Below are positions 1-9,600 of a stretch of 34,009 bases of DNA, in pieces (within the stretch, counting starts at the first letter, position 1; each line of letters starts with the position of its first letter). Source of the stretch: Fibrobacter sp. (GTDB lineage Bacteria > Fibrobacterota > Chitinivibrionia > Chitinivibrionales > Chitinispirillaceae); contig JAAYPC010000204.1 of the NCBI GenBank assembly GCA_012519985.1, positions 1 to 34,009 on the forward strand, read 5' to 3'. A program made the translations under genes and the position numbers. The notes under the pieces are model-generated. The model did not search any database. It was not told the DNA's origin and saw nothing but the letters and a program-made list of their open reading frames with translations.

Positions 1-1163
1 GGCCCATCCCATTTTTTCATGGGAGATGAATCATAAGGATCGCTGATATTTTGAGATGTTTTATCGTGTATCGGTTTGGATATGGCAAAGTAGATTGGAT
101 ATCTCAGGTTTGTACTTTCGATACCATAGATAATAGCAGCACTCCAGGCTTTGTGATCAGGATCGGGTTTGGGGTCGTATAGTCCCACTTCCTCTGAATG
201 GATCCAGGCTACTCCAAGTGGTACAAAAAAGACCGCACCCCAGGAGTGCATCAGTCTGGGCTTTCCTTTATAACCGTAGAATGCACCAAGGGAAAGAGAG
301 GCAGGGGTAAAGCCACCCAGATCATTTTCGCCATACATCTTATAATGGTAATAAAAACGTTTGTTGTTTTTTCTGGAAGCATAGGCCTGAAAATATTCAT
401 CAAGGAAGCGGTTCTCTCCGGACACACTCAGGTTAAATGGATAGCTTAAGGAAAAATCCATAAGCAGAATGCCATTTTCAAAATCCCTGCTTCCACTGAA
501 TGTCAAGCCAGCATTGTATAATCCACTGCCCATCTGAAGACTTACAGGCAGGAGATTTTTGGTCCTGTCGGTTCCACGTGCTATATCATATTGTCCAGTG
601 GGTATGGACAATGAAAGCATCAGTGAAAATTGACCAACCGCTCCGAATGATTTACTTACATCAAATGATATATCTCCAAATCCGCCAGTCTTACGATCTT
701 CAGGCTCCCGGTTTGACTGATACTGTACTTCTGCAGCCTTGAAATTGATGAGAGGGATAGTGATTGCTGCGGTGATATTCTGAAAAGGCTTTCCACTTAA
801 TCTCAGTGGCATAGAGTAATTGACAAAATTCTCTCCGCCACTGAGTTTCATCATCGCTTCTACATCTATTAATCCGCCTCCTACGTGGTTGCCAATCCAT
901 TTTATTCCATCGCTTGATCCACCGCCCGAACCACCGGCACCACATCCTCCGATACTGGCCCAGGGCGTAAGGTGAGGAGGGCGGATTTCAGGAATTGCAA
1001 CGTGTAAAGGCGTCGTCTTATCTAGTTCTGAAAACATCGTAACCGTATCGAATATCTTTGAAGCCAGAACCAGAAAAAGCGGTAAAGAGCAGACCACAAT
1101 AAAAGCAGATACCACGATAAATGGCAGGTAACCGGAAAATCTGCTTTTCGTAAAAAGTTTCAT
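1..1163 (-). CDS. outer-membrane beta-barrel (MetA-pathway transporter-like) protein, 3' end outside window
   Basis: The reading frame is open from an ATG at 1163 to the left edge (387 codons visible, no stop), so the gene is partial. A Shine-Dalgarno AAGGAA (1171-1176) sits 7 bases before the ATG. Residues 12-35 form one strong hydrophobic segment. A Pro-rich stretch (PEIRPPHLTP) and a Gly-rich run around residues 70-86 follow. After that come alternating amphipathic strands with GGFGDIS, SIPTGQYD and a long series of aromatic-ended strands. This pattern is typical of the putative MetA-pathway-of-phenol-degradation/transporter barrel family, which sits in the outer membrane. The N-terminal anchor followed by Pro-rich sequence recalls TonB-type anchors and is unusual for a barrel. 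It lies 39 bases after the propeller gene 1203-2399 and is probably co-transcribed with it. Substrate unknown. Confidence 0.75.
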   Translation of the reverse strand, partial: MKLFTKSRFSGYLPFIVVSAFIVVCSLPLFLVLASKIFDTVTMFSELDKTTPLHVAIPEIRPPHLTPWASIGGCGAGGSGGGSSDGIKWIGNHVGGGLIDVEAMMKLSGGENFVNYSMPLRLSGKPFQNITAAITIPLINFKAAEVQYQSNREPEDRKTGGFGDISFDVSKSFGAVGQFSLMLSLSIPTGQYDIARGTDRTKNLLPVSLQMGSGLYNAGLTFSGSRDFENGILLMDFSLSYPFNLSVSGENRFLDEYFQAYASRKNNKRFYYHYKMYGENDLGGFTPASLSLGAFYGYKGKPRLMHSWGAVFFVPLGVAWIHSEEVGLYDPKPDPDHKAWSAAIIYGIESTNLRYPIYFAISKPIHDKTSQNISDPYDSSPMKKWDG

Positions 1164-1202
1164 TTCATAATTCCTTAATGGCAGCCATAGATTTGGCACT
1201 TT

Positions 1203-2399
1203 CTACAATCCAATCAGGTATGCTCTGTCATATCCGGTACAAAGGTAAGCACCATCAGGCGCCCATCCCCCCTTTAGCGGCAATCTGACGATCTCCTCAG
1301 GGAAGCCTGTACGGCTGAAAGATGCTATTCCGGAATAACCGGCATGCAAAGTTACTGCTTGTCGATATGTAATTCCGGCACTTCCGGAAAGAAATGTCGG
1401 GTCAGACAGATTCTGAGTGACTATGTACCCTCCGGGTATCACCGAATAAATTACATAAACTTCAGATCGGTTAGCAGGATGGTACCACCAGTGTGGATCC
1501 ATCGCATTGCTTTGAAACAGCATCGGTTTAGATCCCGGACGAAGCTCCTGAATGTAGCAATGGTAATCGGTATTGGAGCTGTAGGCGTTGAAAACAATCC
1601 ACTTCCCATCAGGAGAGATCAGCGCGCTTTCCAGATCGTACAATGGTTTGTCAGCAGGCCGCTGCAGTTGTACCGGTGAACTGCTGATATTGAAATCGAC
1701 ATAGTACAGGGAGAGACGTGCTCCATCATTTTTGGAAAAGACAAGTTTTACATCTGAAGTTCCGAAAAAGGACAGAACCGATTCTTTGCTGACAAACCCG
1801 GTTGAGTCGAAACGTATTGCGGATGTATCTCCTATGAACGCAGAATTTTCATTTATCCAGATATGCGGTGTGGATGTCTCATCGAGGTTTTCGTTGCTCA
1901 TTCTGAGGAATTTTTTGCTCAAGGTGTGAACGGCCACACAGCTCCAGTTTTTGCGCACCTGCGAACTTAACAGACAATTGATGTAATGTGGGTGGGTTGT
2001 CCATTCCGGGTCTTGCAACTCTTCATATTCAGGTGCTCCGAACTCCTCCCGCCCCATAAACCAGCGTACTGTATTTGATGTGTCTGAAATAATTAAGCGA
2101 TCGTGTTGCTCGGCATAGAGGTCAAATCCACTCATATCCGGAAGCACTTTCACTGCTAATTCACCACTGAAATTCAGCCAGAGCATACATCCTTTGAAAT
2201 TAACCGTATCCATGGAGATCGATGGATTGCAGATCTGTCTGGTTCCATTAATAGGGAAAACTCGTATTGAACCGGTGGACTGTATGGGTGTATCTGATGT
2301 AAAAAACGGTAATGGCTCAGGGGAAGGTGAGGTCACTATATCACAGAATTGGAAGATAAGCACGAATGCAGGGAAAATTAACCGTATAAAAGGTTTCAT
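1203..2399 (-). CDS. secreted/periplasmic beta-propeller (TolB/WD40-like) protein
   Basis: This 398-residue protein starts with MKPFIRLIFP and a hydrophobic segment (about residues 5-20) that serves as a signal sequence. A Cys at residue 19 is not in a good lipobox, so lipoprotein status is open. The frame extends upstream to a TTG at 2462, but the ATG at 2399 starts exactly at the signal peptide and is preferred. The body shows repeated blade-like pieces such as ALISPDGKWIVF, as in TolB/PD40 propellers. The motif DPEWTTHPHY (residues 130-139) and a second DPHWWYHP reappear in similar form in the neighbour 2622-4079, so the two are paralogues. A role in binding or display at the cell surface is only a guess. 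Product name is family level; function unknown. Confidence 0.7.
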   Translation of the reverse strand: MKPFIRLIFPAFVLIFQFCDIVTSPSPEPLPFFTSDTPIQSTGSIRVFPINGTRQICNPSISMDTVNFKGCMLWLNFSGELAVKVLPDMSGFDLYAEQHDRLIISDTSNTVRWFMGREEFGAPEYEELQDPEWTTHPHYINCLLSSQVRKNWSCVAVHTLSKKFLRMSNENLDETSTPHIWINENSAFIGDTSAIRFDSTGFVSKESVLSFFGTSDVKLVFSKNDGARLSLYYVDFNISSSPVQLQRPADKPLYDLESALISPDGKWIVFNAYSSNTDYHCYIQELRPGSKPMLFQSNAMDPHWWYHPANRSEVYVIYSVIPGGYIVTQNLSDPTFLSGSAGITYRQAVTLHAGYSGIASFSRTGFPEEIVRLPLKGGWAPDGAYLCTGYDRAYLIGL

Positions 2400-2482
2400 A
2401 TCTGTTTTTTTTTCACCAGACTGGGAATTTATATCAGGCCTGTTTTGGAAAAATATACACAAATTCTTGGGTAAAGGCCAAG

Positions 2483-2626
2483 CCTTCGCGAGTACGCTAT
2501 GGCTTGCAGGCAGGCTTTGTTGCAGGTGACGGTTATTCTAGCGTCCTCGCGAAGGATATTCCTGTGATCCGAAGCATCCTCGCGAAGGATCACCTGTGAT
2601 CCGAAGCGTCTCCGCGAAGGATCAAA
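2483..2626. repeat. intergenic repeat cluster (GAAGGATC-type, REP-like)
   Basis: Two near-identical tandem units, 2542-2574 (33 bp) and 2575-2606 (32 bp), each contain TCCTCGCGAAGGAT followed by CCTGTGATCCGAAG. A third partial copy (TCCGCGAAGGATC) runs from 2607 to about 2623 and touches the stop codon of the gene ending at 2622. In addition, 2483-2498 and 2541-2556 form a 16-bp inverted repeat with one mismatch around a 42-base loop, so a transcript could fold into a long hairpin. The sequence recalls the widespread intergenic family with a GTCATCC...GAAGGATC core. No spacers of constant length are present, so this is not a CRISPR array. Confidence 0.8.
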
Positions 2627-4079
2627 GAAAAGAGACTGGGGCAGAGATGTTTTTTCCTGAGCTGAGTGTAATGTTACATATAAGGAGCTTGCCGGCAACC
2701 AGTTCTGAAGGCAGAATAACTGAATGTTGAGATTTTGGATATTTACGAGACCACAATAATTGTCCATTATAAGAAAAAAGACGGATTTGAGTAATCTTAT
2801 CTCCATCAACGCTTATATGGTTGTTTTTAACATTAATTGTGGAAGTTCGATTTTTGTTGTAAGCTCTTTTTCGTACATCTGCTTTATAGGGATCAAGCCA
2901 GTGGGGATCCTCTATAAAATTTGCAGGAGTTTCAATCCAGACATATGGCCAGAGGATATTTTCCTGGGAGGTTTTTGAGGTATCTGTGACTTCTGCCAAC
3001 TTCAAATACGTTGAATCCTTTAAATTTATCAGGTACAGGTCTTCATTCAAATAAGTGTGCTCGTAAATAGTTTCTTTCCAGAGACGGTCCACACTTGTGG
3101 CTGCGGCTGCATAATAAGGATGATTTGACCACTCGGGATTATCCCAGGAGACACTATACACTTCACCTTTGCCCATTTCATTTGCTGGAATATCAGTAAT
3201 ATCTGAGGGTACATCGAAATATTTCAAGATCACGCCATCGCTTCTTCCGATGAAAATTCTCTCGTGGAAACCCCAGTATCCAAGTGTAGGATGGTAACAG
3301 CCGGCATTCTCGATTGCAGAACTGGAAAAGTCAACATACATAATAGTATTGGTAAAAATTTGGCTAGGAGAAATTGAAGGGCTGCAGGTTTGAATATCTA
3401 TTCTGACATCTTTTTCTGTGTCTATCTCTTTTACCAATAAACTATGTAAGATCGAAGGAACTTTTTGCGGATGTTGCAGGTCCAGCAGAAACGCATTCAG
3501 ATTTGATTCTGCGGTTGCCAGGTATTTTCCGTCAAAAGATAATCCTCCAAAATAAGAGCCACCATCAAAAACGGTGGTTATTTCTTTGCTAAGCAGGTTC
3601 TTTTTCATCACCTGTCCACAACCATCCCAGACATAGGCCTTTTCTGCAGAGGGACTTCCACATGTTGAATAAATGAGAACTGGTTCGTTGGCAGCAAAGT
3701 CAAACCGTGGTACAAATCCCTCATTAACCTCCAGAGTGGGTTCTGCGTTTCCCTCTATTGCACAAACATGAATATTTGCACTCCCGTTTACCGGAGGGTC
3801 GTATAATATTCCGTTGTTATAGGCAGTTAAAGCTCCATCCGGAGAAATAACCGGCATAATCGCATTACTGGTAGCAGCTATTGCAGTGACCTTGGGATTT
3901 TCTTCAGAAAAATCGATGAAATGAATCTTTTTATTGAAAATGAACACTGCTTTAACTTTGCGGGTATTGCAAAACGACTGTATCTGCTCGTTAGTAGCAC
4001 AGATTCGAACTTCGGCAAATGAAGTTAATGGATAGATAAGAGCTGAAAGAAAAACAATAAATCGCATGGATATGTGCAC
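2622..4079 (-). CDS. secreted beta-propeller protein with C-terminal sorting-like domain
   Basis: The start is GTG at 4079, chosen because AGGGAGA (4086-4092) sits 6 bases upstream; the ATG at 4067 (residue 5) has no such site. Residues 5-22 form a classical signal peptide ending SFA. The body has propeller-type pieces (VISPDGALTAY, GLSFDGKYLATA) and the motif NPEWSNHPYY (314-323) shared with the next gene. Residues about 415-485 resemble the C-terminal secretion-sorting domains of FCB-group bacteria: a small beta domain with RLFSYNGQLLW, then ELVAGKLLICNI, then a short basic/polar end. This suggests export through a type IX-like route. That is an inference from pattern, and no transport gene is in the window. 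The ligand or role of the propeller is unknown. Confidence 0.72.
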   Translation of the reverse strand: MHISMRFIVFLSALIYPLTSFAEVRICATNEQIQSFCNTRKVKAVFIFNKKIHFIDFSEENPKVTAIAATSNAIMPVISPDGALTAYNNGILYDPPVNGSANIHVCAIEGNAEPTLEVNEGFVPRFDFAANEPVLIYSTCGSPSAEKAYVWDGCGQVMKKNLLSKEITTVFDGGSYFGGLSFDGKYLATAESNLNAFLLDLQHPQKVPSILHSLLVKEIDTEKDVRIDIQTCSPSISPSQIFTNTIMYVDFSSSAIENAGCYHPTLGYWGFHERIFIGRSDGVILKYFDVPSDITDIPANEMGKGEVYSVSWDNPEWSNHPYYAAAATSVDRLWKETIYEHTYLNEDLYLINLKDSTYLKLAEVTDTSKTSQENILWPYVWIETPANFIEDPHWLDPYKADVRKRAYNKNRTSTINVKNNHISVDGDKITQIRLFSYNGQLLWSRKYPKSQHSVILPSELVAGKLLICNITLSSGKNISAPVSFL

Positions 4080-4155
4080 AACTATTCTCCCTATTATTAA
4101 ACCCTCTATTCGCTTTATTCGGAAAAATAATCAGTAATTAATCATCTATCAAATA

Positions 4156-5241
4156 TTACTGATCCCTTTTTAATGCAGTCAAAATCAGATTCCCTTCATG
4201 ATGCTCCGGACTAATCCGCAGAAGTTCCCTGAGGACCTCTGTGGCTTTATCCATCTGATTCAAATAATAATAGGAGATCCCCAGTCCATACAGTGACTCG
4301 GTATCTGAGGGTACAATGGATAAAGCATTTTTGTATTCATAGATCGCCATAGAATAGTTTTTTTGCTTTAAATAGAGAGCCCCCAGGTTCTGGTTGAGGT
4401 AGGCCAATTGCGGATAATCCTTTTTCAATCGAAGAAGACTCTTTAAAGCGACATCCGGATTACCTGCTGCATCAAGGGCGATTGCCCGGTTCCCATGTGC
4501 CTCTATATATGAGGGGTTAAGTTCAATTGCCAGATTAAACTGCTTGATTGCCAGATCAGGCCAGTAATTTTTCAGATAAAAGTTCCCCAGGTTGTATCGA
4601 ATGGAAGCCTCTACTGCCGCAACGCTTAAATTTGCCAGATCATAAAGATTCGTATCTGTAATCATGTAACGGTTTCTGTACCAGGAATCACTCATGAACT
4701 CACCCTTTCTCAGGGTTTCAATGTTTAACCTGATCTTGCCATCATCGTATCTGATAAAAAAATGACCTGGTGCAAGAACACCGTAAAGCGGCAGATCCAG
4801 TTTTTCTGCCAGGAGCAGAAAAATCAATGAAATGCTCAGGCAGGATCCCTGCCGGGCATTAAATGCCTGATGTGGGAAAATGCTCTGAAGTTTATTGGGC
4901 GCATCCTGAAAACTTATCTTCCACTCATTAAAAATCAACTTTTTAAGTCTATCAAGTTTTTTAAATGTATCACCATAAAGCTCTTTCTCTGAAAGTATCA
5001 CCTTGGCGGCACTATCAAGTTGTCCATGAAAAGGTATAATTATTCCGATAAGGGAATCTGGCAGGATTGCTGCTTCTTCCTGTAAAATTCTGTCTATTAC
5101 AACTGATAAGCGCTTTTCAGATATTGTAGACAGGGATTCCTGTTTTTTATCTGAACTACACATTATCAGGGCAAGCAGAACAATTGTTATTGTGATGGAA
5201 CCGAAGGCCTTTAAAGGATTTCTTATGAAGGAGTTCAGCAC
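4156..5241 (-). CDS. SirB1-like transglutaminase-fold / TPR lipoprotein
   Basis: Start is GTG at 5241, overlapping the end of the glycosyltransferase gene by 7 bases; no ATG lies nearby. Residues 12-28 are hydrophobic and end ALIMCSS, a plausible lipobox with Cys28. Residues about 45-210 resemble the SirB1 N-terminal transglutaminase-like domain, with Cys134 in RQGSCLSISL and His160 in APGHFF as candidate catalytic residues. Residues about 215-355 contain four TPR units (for example AIKQFNLAIELNPSYIEA). The order SirB1 domain then TPR is common in this family. The enzymatic activity of such proteins is not settled. The overlap with the upstream glycosyltransferase suggests translation coupling and perhaps a shared envelope role. 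Confidence in the fold is good; function is unknown. Confidence 0.8.
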   Translation of the reverse strand: MLNSFIRNPLKAFGSITITIVLLALIMCSSDKKQESLSTISEKRLSVVIDRILQEEAAILPDSLIGIIIPFHGQLDSAAKVILSEKELYGDTFKKLDRLKKLIFNEWKISFQDAPNKLQSIFPHQAFNARQGSCLSISLIFLLLAEKLDLPLYGVLAPGHFFIRYDDGKIRLNIETLRKGEFMSDSWYRNRYMITDTNLYDLANLSVAAVEASIRYNLGNFYLKNYWPDLAIKQFNLAIELNPSYIEAHGNRAIALDAAGNPDVALKSLLRLKKDYPQLAYLNQNLGALYLKQKNYSMAIYEYKNALSIVPSDTESLYGLGISYYYLNQMDKATEVLRELLRISPEHHEGNLILTALKRDQ

Positions 5242-5960
5242 CTGTATGCCCCGCAGAGAAATTTGAAAAGCACTTTTAAGACTCTCAGACCGTAAACTAC
5301 CGGATTCAAATAGGAGATTTCCCCGGCATACCGGGTGGGAATGGGATATTCTGCGATTTTGAGTTTGCAGGCACGGGCTGAAGCAATTACTTCCAGATCA
5401 AAATCAAAGCTCCTGCTCAGCTTATCAAATGATATAGTGTTGAGTGACCGGCGATTATAAATCAGAAAGCCACTATGATAATCGGTTAATTGCATTCTGA
5501 ATATAAAGTTTTCCAGTTTTACCAGACACATGCCGGCAATGTATTTATAAAGAGGCATTCCACCACTGAGTGCAGTTCCTGAACCGATCCTGGATCCCTG
5601 CATCAGATCAACTTCCTCTTTTTCCATCTCATCAACCATCTGTATGATGTATTCGGGCGGATACTGCTCATCTGCATGTAAACAAACTGCAAAATCACAA
5701 CTGTCTTTTCTGCATAAATCAAGGCCGGTTTTTACAACCGTCCCATATCCCTGATTTTTACAGAAATGGACCGGATGGATCTTATGGTGATCATCGCAAA
5801 GTTTTTCTACCACCTCTTTGGTGGAATCGGTTGATCCATCATTAATGATATAAATCTGATGAATGCTTTCCCAAAGCCGTGCTGGAAACCGGTTTATTAC
5901 ATTTTTAATATGTGCTGCTGCATTGTATGCAGGGATAAATATGGAGATTTTTTTTGTCAT
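5235..5960 (-). CDS. GT2 family glycosyltransferase (DPM1/GtrB-like)
   Basis: This 241-residue protein begins with the GT-A signature ISIFIPAYN and has INDGSTDST (nucleotide-sugar binding, Asp41) and LHADEQY (about 94-100) where family members carry the metal-binding DxD-type site. LTDYHSGFLIYNRR matches the conserved acceptor-side region of polyprenyl-phosphate hexosyl/mannosyltransferases. It lacks the C-terminal membrane helices of GtrB-type enzymes, being about catalytic-domain length, as in DPM1. It likely transfers a hexose to undecaprenyl phosphate or a similar lipid at the cytoplasmic face of the inner membrane, but the donor and acceptor cannot be read from the sequence. It overlaps the next gene (SirB1/TPR lipoprotein). 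It lies 38 bases after the LuxR-type regulator. Confidence 0.88.
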   Translation of the reverse strand: MTKKISIFIPAYNAAAHIKNVINRFPARLWESIHQIYIINDGSTDSTKEVVEKLCDDHHKIHPVHFCKNQGYGTVVKTGLDLCRKDSCDFAVCLHADEQYPPEYIIQMVDEMEKEEVDLMQGSRIGSGTALSGGMPLYKYIAGMCLVKLENFIFRMQLTDYHSGFLIYNRRSLNTISFDKLSRSFDFDLEVIASARACKLKIAEYPIPTRYAGEISYLNPVVYGLRVLKVLFKFLCGAYRC

Positions 5961-5998
5961 GTACTACCAGTAAAAATATTTGGTCCCGTCAGTTTGCC

Positions 5999-6661
5999 TT
6001 AAATTCTAATCAGATTGTTGCGGATTGCAAATTTGATCAGATCAACAGTGGTATGCATACCCAATTTCTGCATGATATTGTTTTTATGAGTTTCTACGGT
6101 ACGAATGCTTATGAATAGTTTTTCCGCGATTTCGCTGTTCTGAAGTCCTTCGCCCCACAAAGAGAGAATTTCCAGCTCTCTTTTAGATAGTTTGTCTACA
6201 TTTTTAATTTTGGGGTTTTGCTCGTTTCTGATCAGATTAGTGTAGTTGCTGACCAATAAGCTGGTGATCGCTGAAGAATAGAAATCGTGACCATTACGAA
6301 CCGTGAAAATCGCCTCCCGGATTTCCTGTGGTGATGCATCGGCTGAGATAAATCCCTGCGCACCGCATCTGATCCCCTTAAAAACTGAATCTTTGGTAAT
6401 TTGCATGGAAATTACCAGAATGCTTATAGATGGAGATCTTTTTTTGAGATCGATTATCTCAGTATAATGAGAATTGTCGAGATTTTTTACCACAAAAAAG
6501 ACAATTTTCAAAGATTCTTTTTTGATTATTGTGTGCAGTAAAGGGTCCCGGAAATCGATATCGCATAGTTTAACTTCTTTAATTTGCTGAAGAGTTAAGT
6601 TCAACCCTTCGGATATCAGTGTCTTATGTTCGGCAAAAATAGCTACTTCTATTGGACCCAT
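5999..6661 (-). CDS. NarL/LuxR-type regulator with degenerate receiver domain
   Basis: The protein has 220 residues. Residues about 158-218 are a clear LuxR-type helix-turn-helix (LSKRELEIL, NSEIAEKLFIS, RTVETHKNNI). Residues 1-120 have the length and secondary-structure pattern of a receiver, but the key residues are gone. The acidic pair is Glu11-His12, the phospho-acceptor position in IVFFVVKN is Val57, and the conserved Lys position in GFISADAS is Ala107. Ser85 of the switch region is kept. Phosphorylation by a histidine kinase is therefore unlikely. The start ATG (6661) is one base after the stop of the 1379-residue sensory protein, so the two are surely co-transcribed. The target genes are unknown; a link to the neighbouring envelope genes is possible. 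Confidence 0.9.
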   Translation of the reverse strand: MGPIEVAIFAEHKTLISEGLNLTLQQIKEVKLCDIDFRDPLLHTIIKKESLKIVFFVVKNLDNSHYTEIIDLKKRSPSISILVISMQITKDSVFKGIRCGAQGFISADASPQEIREAIFTVRNGHDFYSSAITSLLVSNYTNLIRNEQNPKIKNVDKLSKRELEILSLWGEGLQNSEIAEKLFISIRTVETHKNNIMQKLGMHTTVDLIKFAIRNNLIRI

Positions 6662-6662
6662 A

Positions 6663-9600
6663 TTACTCTCTGGTGATTAATGCCTGCTTGTTTCGACCGT
6701 CAAGCTGAACACTCAAAGGCTTATTACTTCTCAACAATTTAAAGTACTTGAGATTCTCCACACATTCCATGCTGTTAAATGCATCCCAGTTTATAAATTC
6801 ATCTTTTCTGGTATTGGTAATGGCAATATAACCGATTTTCATAACAGTGATATTATGGAAGAAGTGGGAACCTAACGAAGCATCGAGAGGGAAATTATTC
6901 ATGGCGATCTCAACGACTATTTTTGCATTACAAATCTGAGACCAGGTGACAGGAATTCCCAGGCTTTTATCTCTTGTACCCCATCTTCCGGGGCCTATGA
7001 TTATATAGCTTCGCTTATTTATCACTTGCAACCGGTTAAAATAATCGACCTCATTGACCATCTCGTCTGTCTTGGTCGGATCAAAATTCTCTGTTTTAAT
7101 AATAATCACATCGGTAAGAGTGTCAATTTTTCCGTTACCAAGAGATGTCTGAGAGTAAAGTATACATTTACTGGAATCAGTTGATTTGATACTTATGTTA
7201 TGGCCCAACTGCTCACCGCTGAGAGGCCTGACTTGCAATAGATAAAAAACTGGCGAAAACTTGTAAGTATTGCAGTTATTTATGGCAAATTCTATTTCCA
7301 CAGGAGTTCCCATACTGGAAGAAAGTTTTTGGATCACATTACTGATCGTTTTGGCCAGTGGTAAATAATCATACTTTAAAATATTTGCAAAATCTACGAT
7401 TCTTGGACCCGGCAAGCGAAGGTCGGGTGTGATCCGGTCGTTGGCATAATCATAAACCGATGCACAATGATTGAGCGTACCATGGCTTTCGGCTGTTTCG
7501 ATATCCAGAAGATCCAGCCCCGCTTTCTCACCATACCTGTCAAAGTCAAGAGATTCCCTTTCGAGATTAACTGCATAGAATTTTGTCTGAGAACCTTTTA
7601 TCATATCTTTAACCGAACCAAAGTCAATATCCGGATAAACTGGCGAAAACCGGTGGCCACCTCTTCCCTCAACAACAAAAAAGCCCAATCCGAATGCTAT
7701 TACAGCGAATCCATCTTCAGCTTTCATATGACCCACCGGATAAAAATTGTAAGATCCGGCAACTCCGCTTATCTGAGGATAATAATAAGCACCATGCCTT
7801 TCACCTACCAGCTCCTGCAGCACGATTGCCATTCGGTCCTCCACAGCCATTTTTCCAGTATGGGAAAAGTATAACTGAGTCTCAGGTTTAAATGGCGAAG
7901 CATATACGCGCTTTATTGCTGATATAAGCTGCCGCAGGCGCACTGATGGTTCAGGGTGACTGTTGGGAATGATATAGGTTTCAAAACTTCCGGCAAAAGG
8001 CCGGTAAACAGAATCCTCAAAGAGACTGGATGAGCGCACCGCCAGCGGTGTGTCAACCATTTCCACAAATCTTTTCAATGCTTCTATCGTTTCATCTGAA
8101 AGCTCTATCTCCTCGAAAGCTTTTTGTATAGCCTTAAAATCAGTACTCTTGATGACTCCTAAAATCCTTTCGTCCTGAAGGATCCGTTCATACTCATCGC
8201 TTCTTATTATTAGAGTAAGAGGTACTCTTGTCTGCATAAGAGATCCTGAAGAATCCAGGGATTTCAAGGAGGTCAATGAATGAAGAAATGCAATATTTCT
8301 ACCCTTTCCCCCCAATGAGCCGGTAGATACCGTGGTTATCACCTTTTCACTTAAGCTTTCCTCGGCACCATAATGAACTATGGGTGGGTAAATCTCCTTT
8401 TCAACTGCATTGTTTAGAAGATTAGAGATGCGTTCAGAAGATTCTTCATCACTTAAAGAAGCGCTAACTGTACCGGTAAGCTGATTGACACAATCAAAAA
8501 GTCCCTGTACTTTCAGCCAGTTTAGAAAGTTGGTGTCTTTTGCCAGATCATTAATCTGAGTCGGATTAAGTTTCGGTAAAAATTTCAGAAACGATACGAA
8601 ATTATTGAATGATTGTTTGCCTTCTGATTCGTATTTCAGATCGAAAAAGTGCATGCTGTCGATGCGTTCGCATAAGTTCCTGTAAAAAAGAGGAGATCCT
8701 TTGTAAAGATATTCAATGTTTTTATTTAACCTGGCCTTTTCTTCAAAGGATTTTTCCGTGCTGTGAAGAATGAATCTGGTGTTTTTAGAATATTCGTTTA
8801 TGATATCATACAATTCAAAGCCGGCATTCGAATGAAGTACACCATTTTTGCGGAATTCAATATCGGAAAAAACAGCAACCAGTGAATTCGAGTGAAGCAG
8901 TGCAATGTGAACTGAATCTTCATAATTACAGGTCAACAGCATCCGCATTCTGGTATGGCCTTTTTTCCTGCCGGCAGTAGCTTTACTTCGGAGCTGGTTA
9001 AAAACGGTACTGTAAAAATCAAGTATAACAGGGGTATAATACTCCGGAGAATCATCAACCAGTAATATTGTAGGTGCCATCACCTGGTCGCAATTCATGG
9101 AATCTTCATACAATTTGCATAGAACGATAAGAAACTCCGGATGATCCTCATAGGCAAAAAGTGATGTCTTAAAGTGCCCTTCCTTTAGAAGAACTGACTG
9201 AAGGACAGAAATTTGTTCGGGAGATTTTGTGACCAGGAAAAACTGAGTGTCGGGATGTTTTGACTTTAAGGGTTTATAAATTTCTGTAATGTCATGAAAT
9301 GGTGAAAAGGCAATTATGAACACGATATCAAAATGCTGATTATCCAATCGAATCGCAGCATCATCGATGGAAGATGAAAATGTGAACTGAGGGAAAGACC
9401 AGATATTATTCTGATGGTAAGGGTCTCTGAACTGATTGTTGTTAAATGATTCCGCAGCCAGAAGATAAGCATCCTGAACAGAAGATACTACCAGAATTTT
9501 TTTAACCACATAACTTGCTTTTATCGTTCTATCGCTTCCAGACAAATTCTCACTTTCAGGCACACTGGTTTCTTTTCTGCTTATTACAGCTTGTCTGACA

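Noticed and set aside
700..945. 81-codon minus-strand frame
   Set aside because: It lies within the partial barrel gene in another frame and has the Arg/Trp-rich composition of a shadow frame.
2542..2626. Possible CRISPR array
   Set aside because: Only two and a half adjacent units with no spacers between them; it is a tandem, REP-like repeat.
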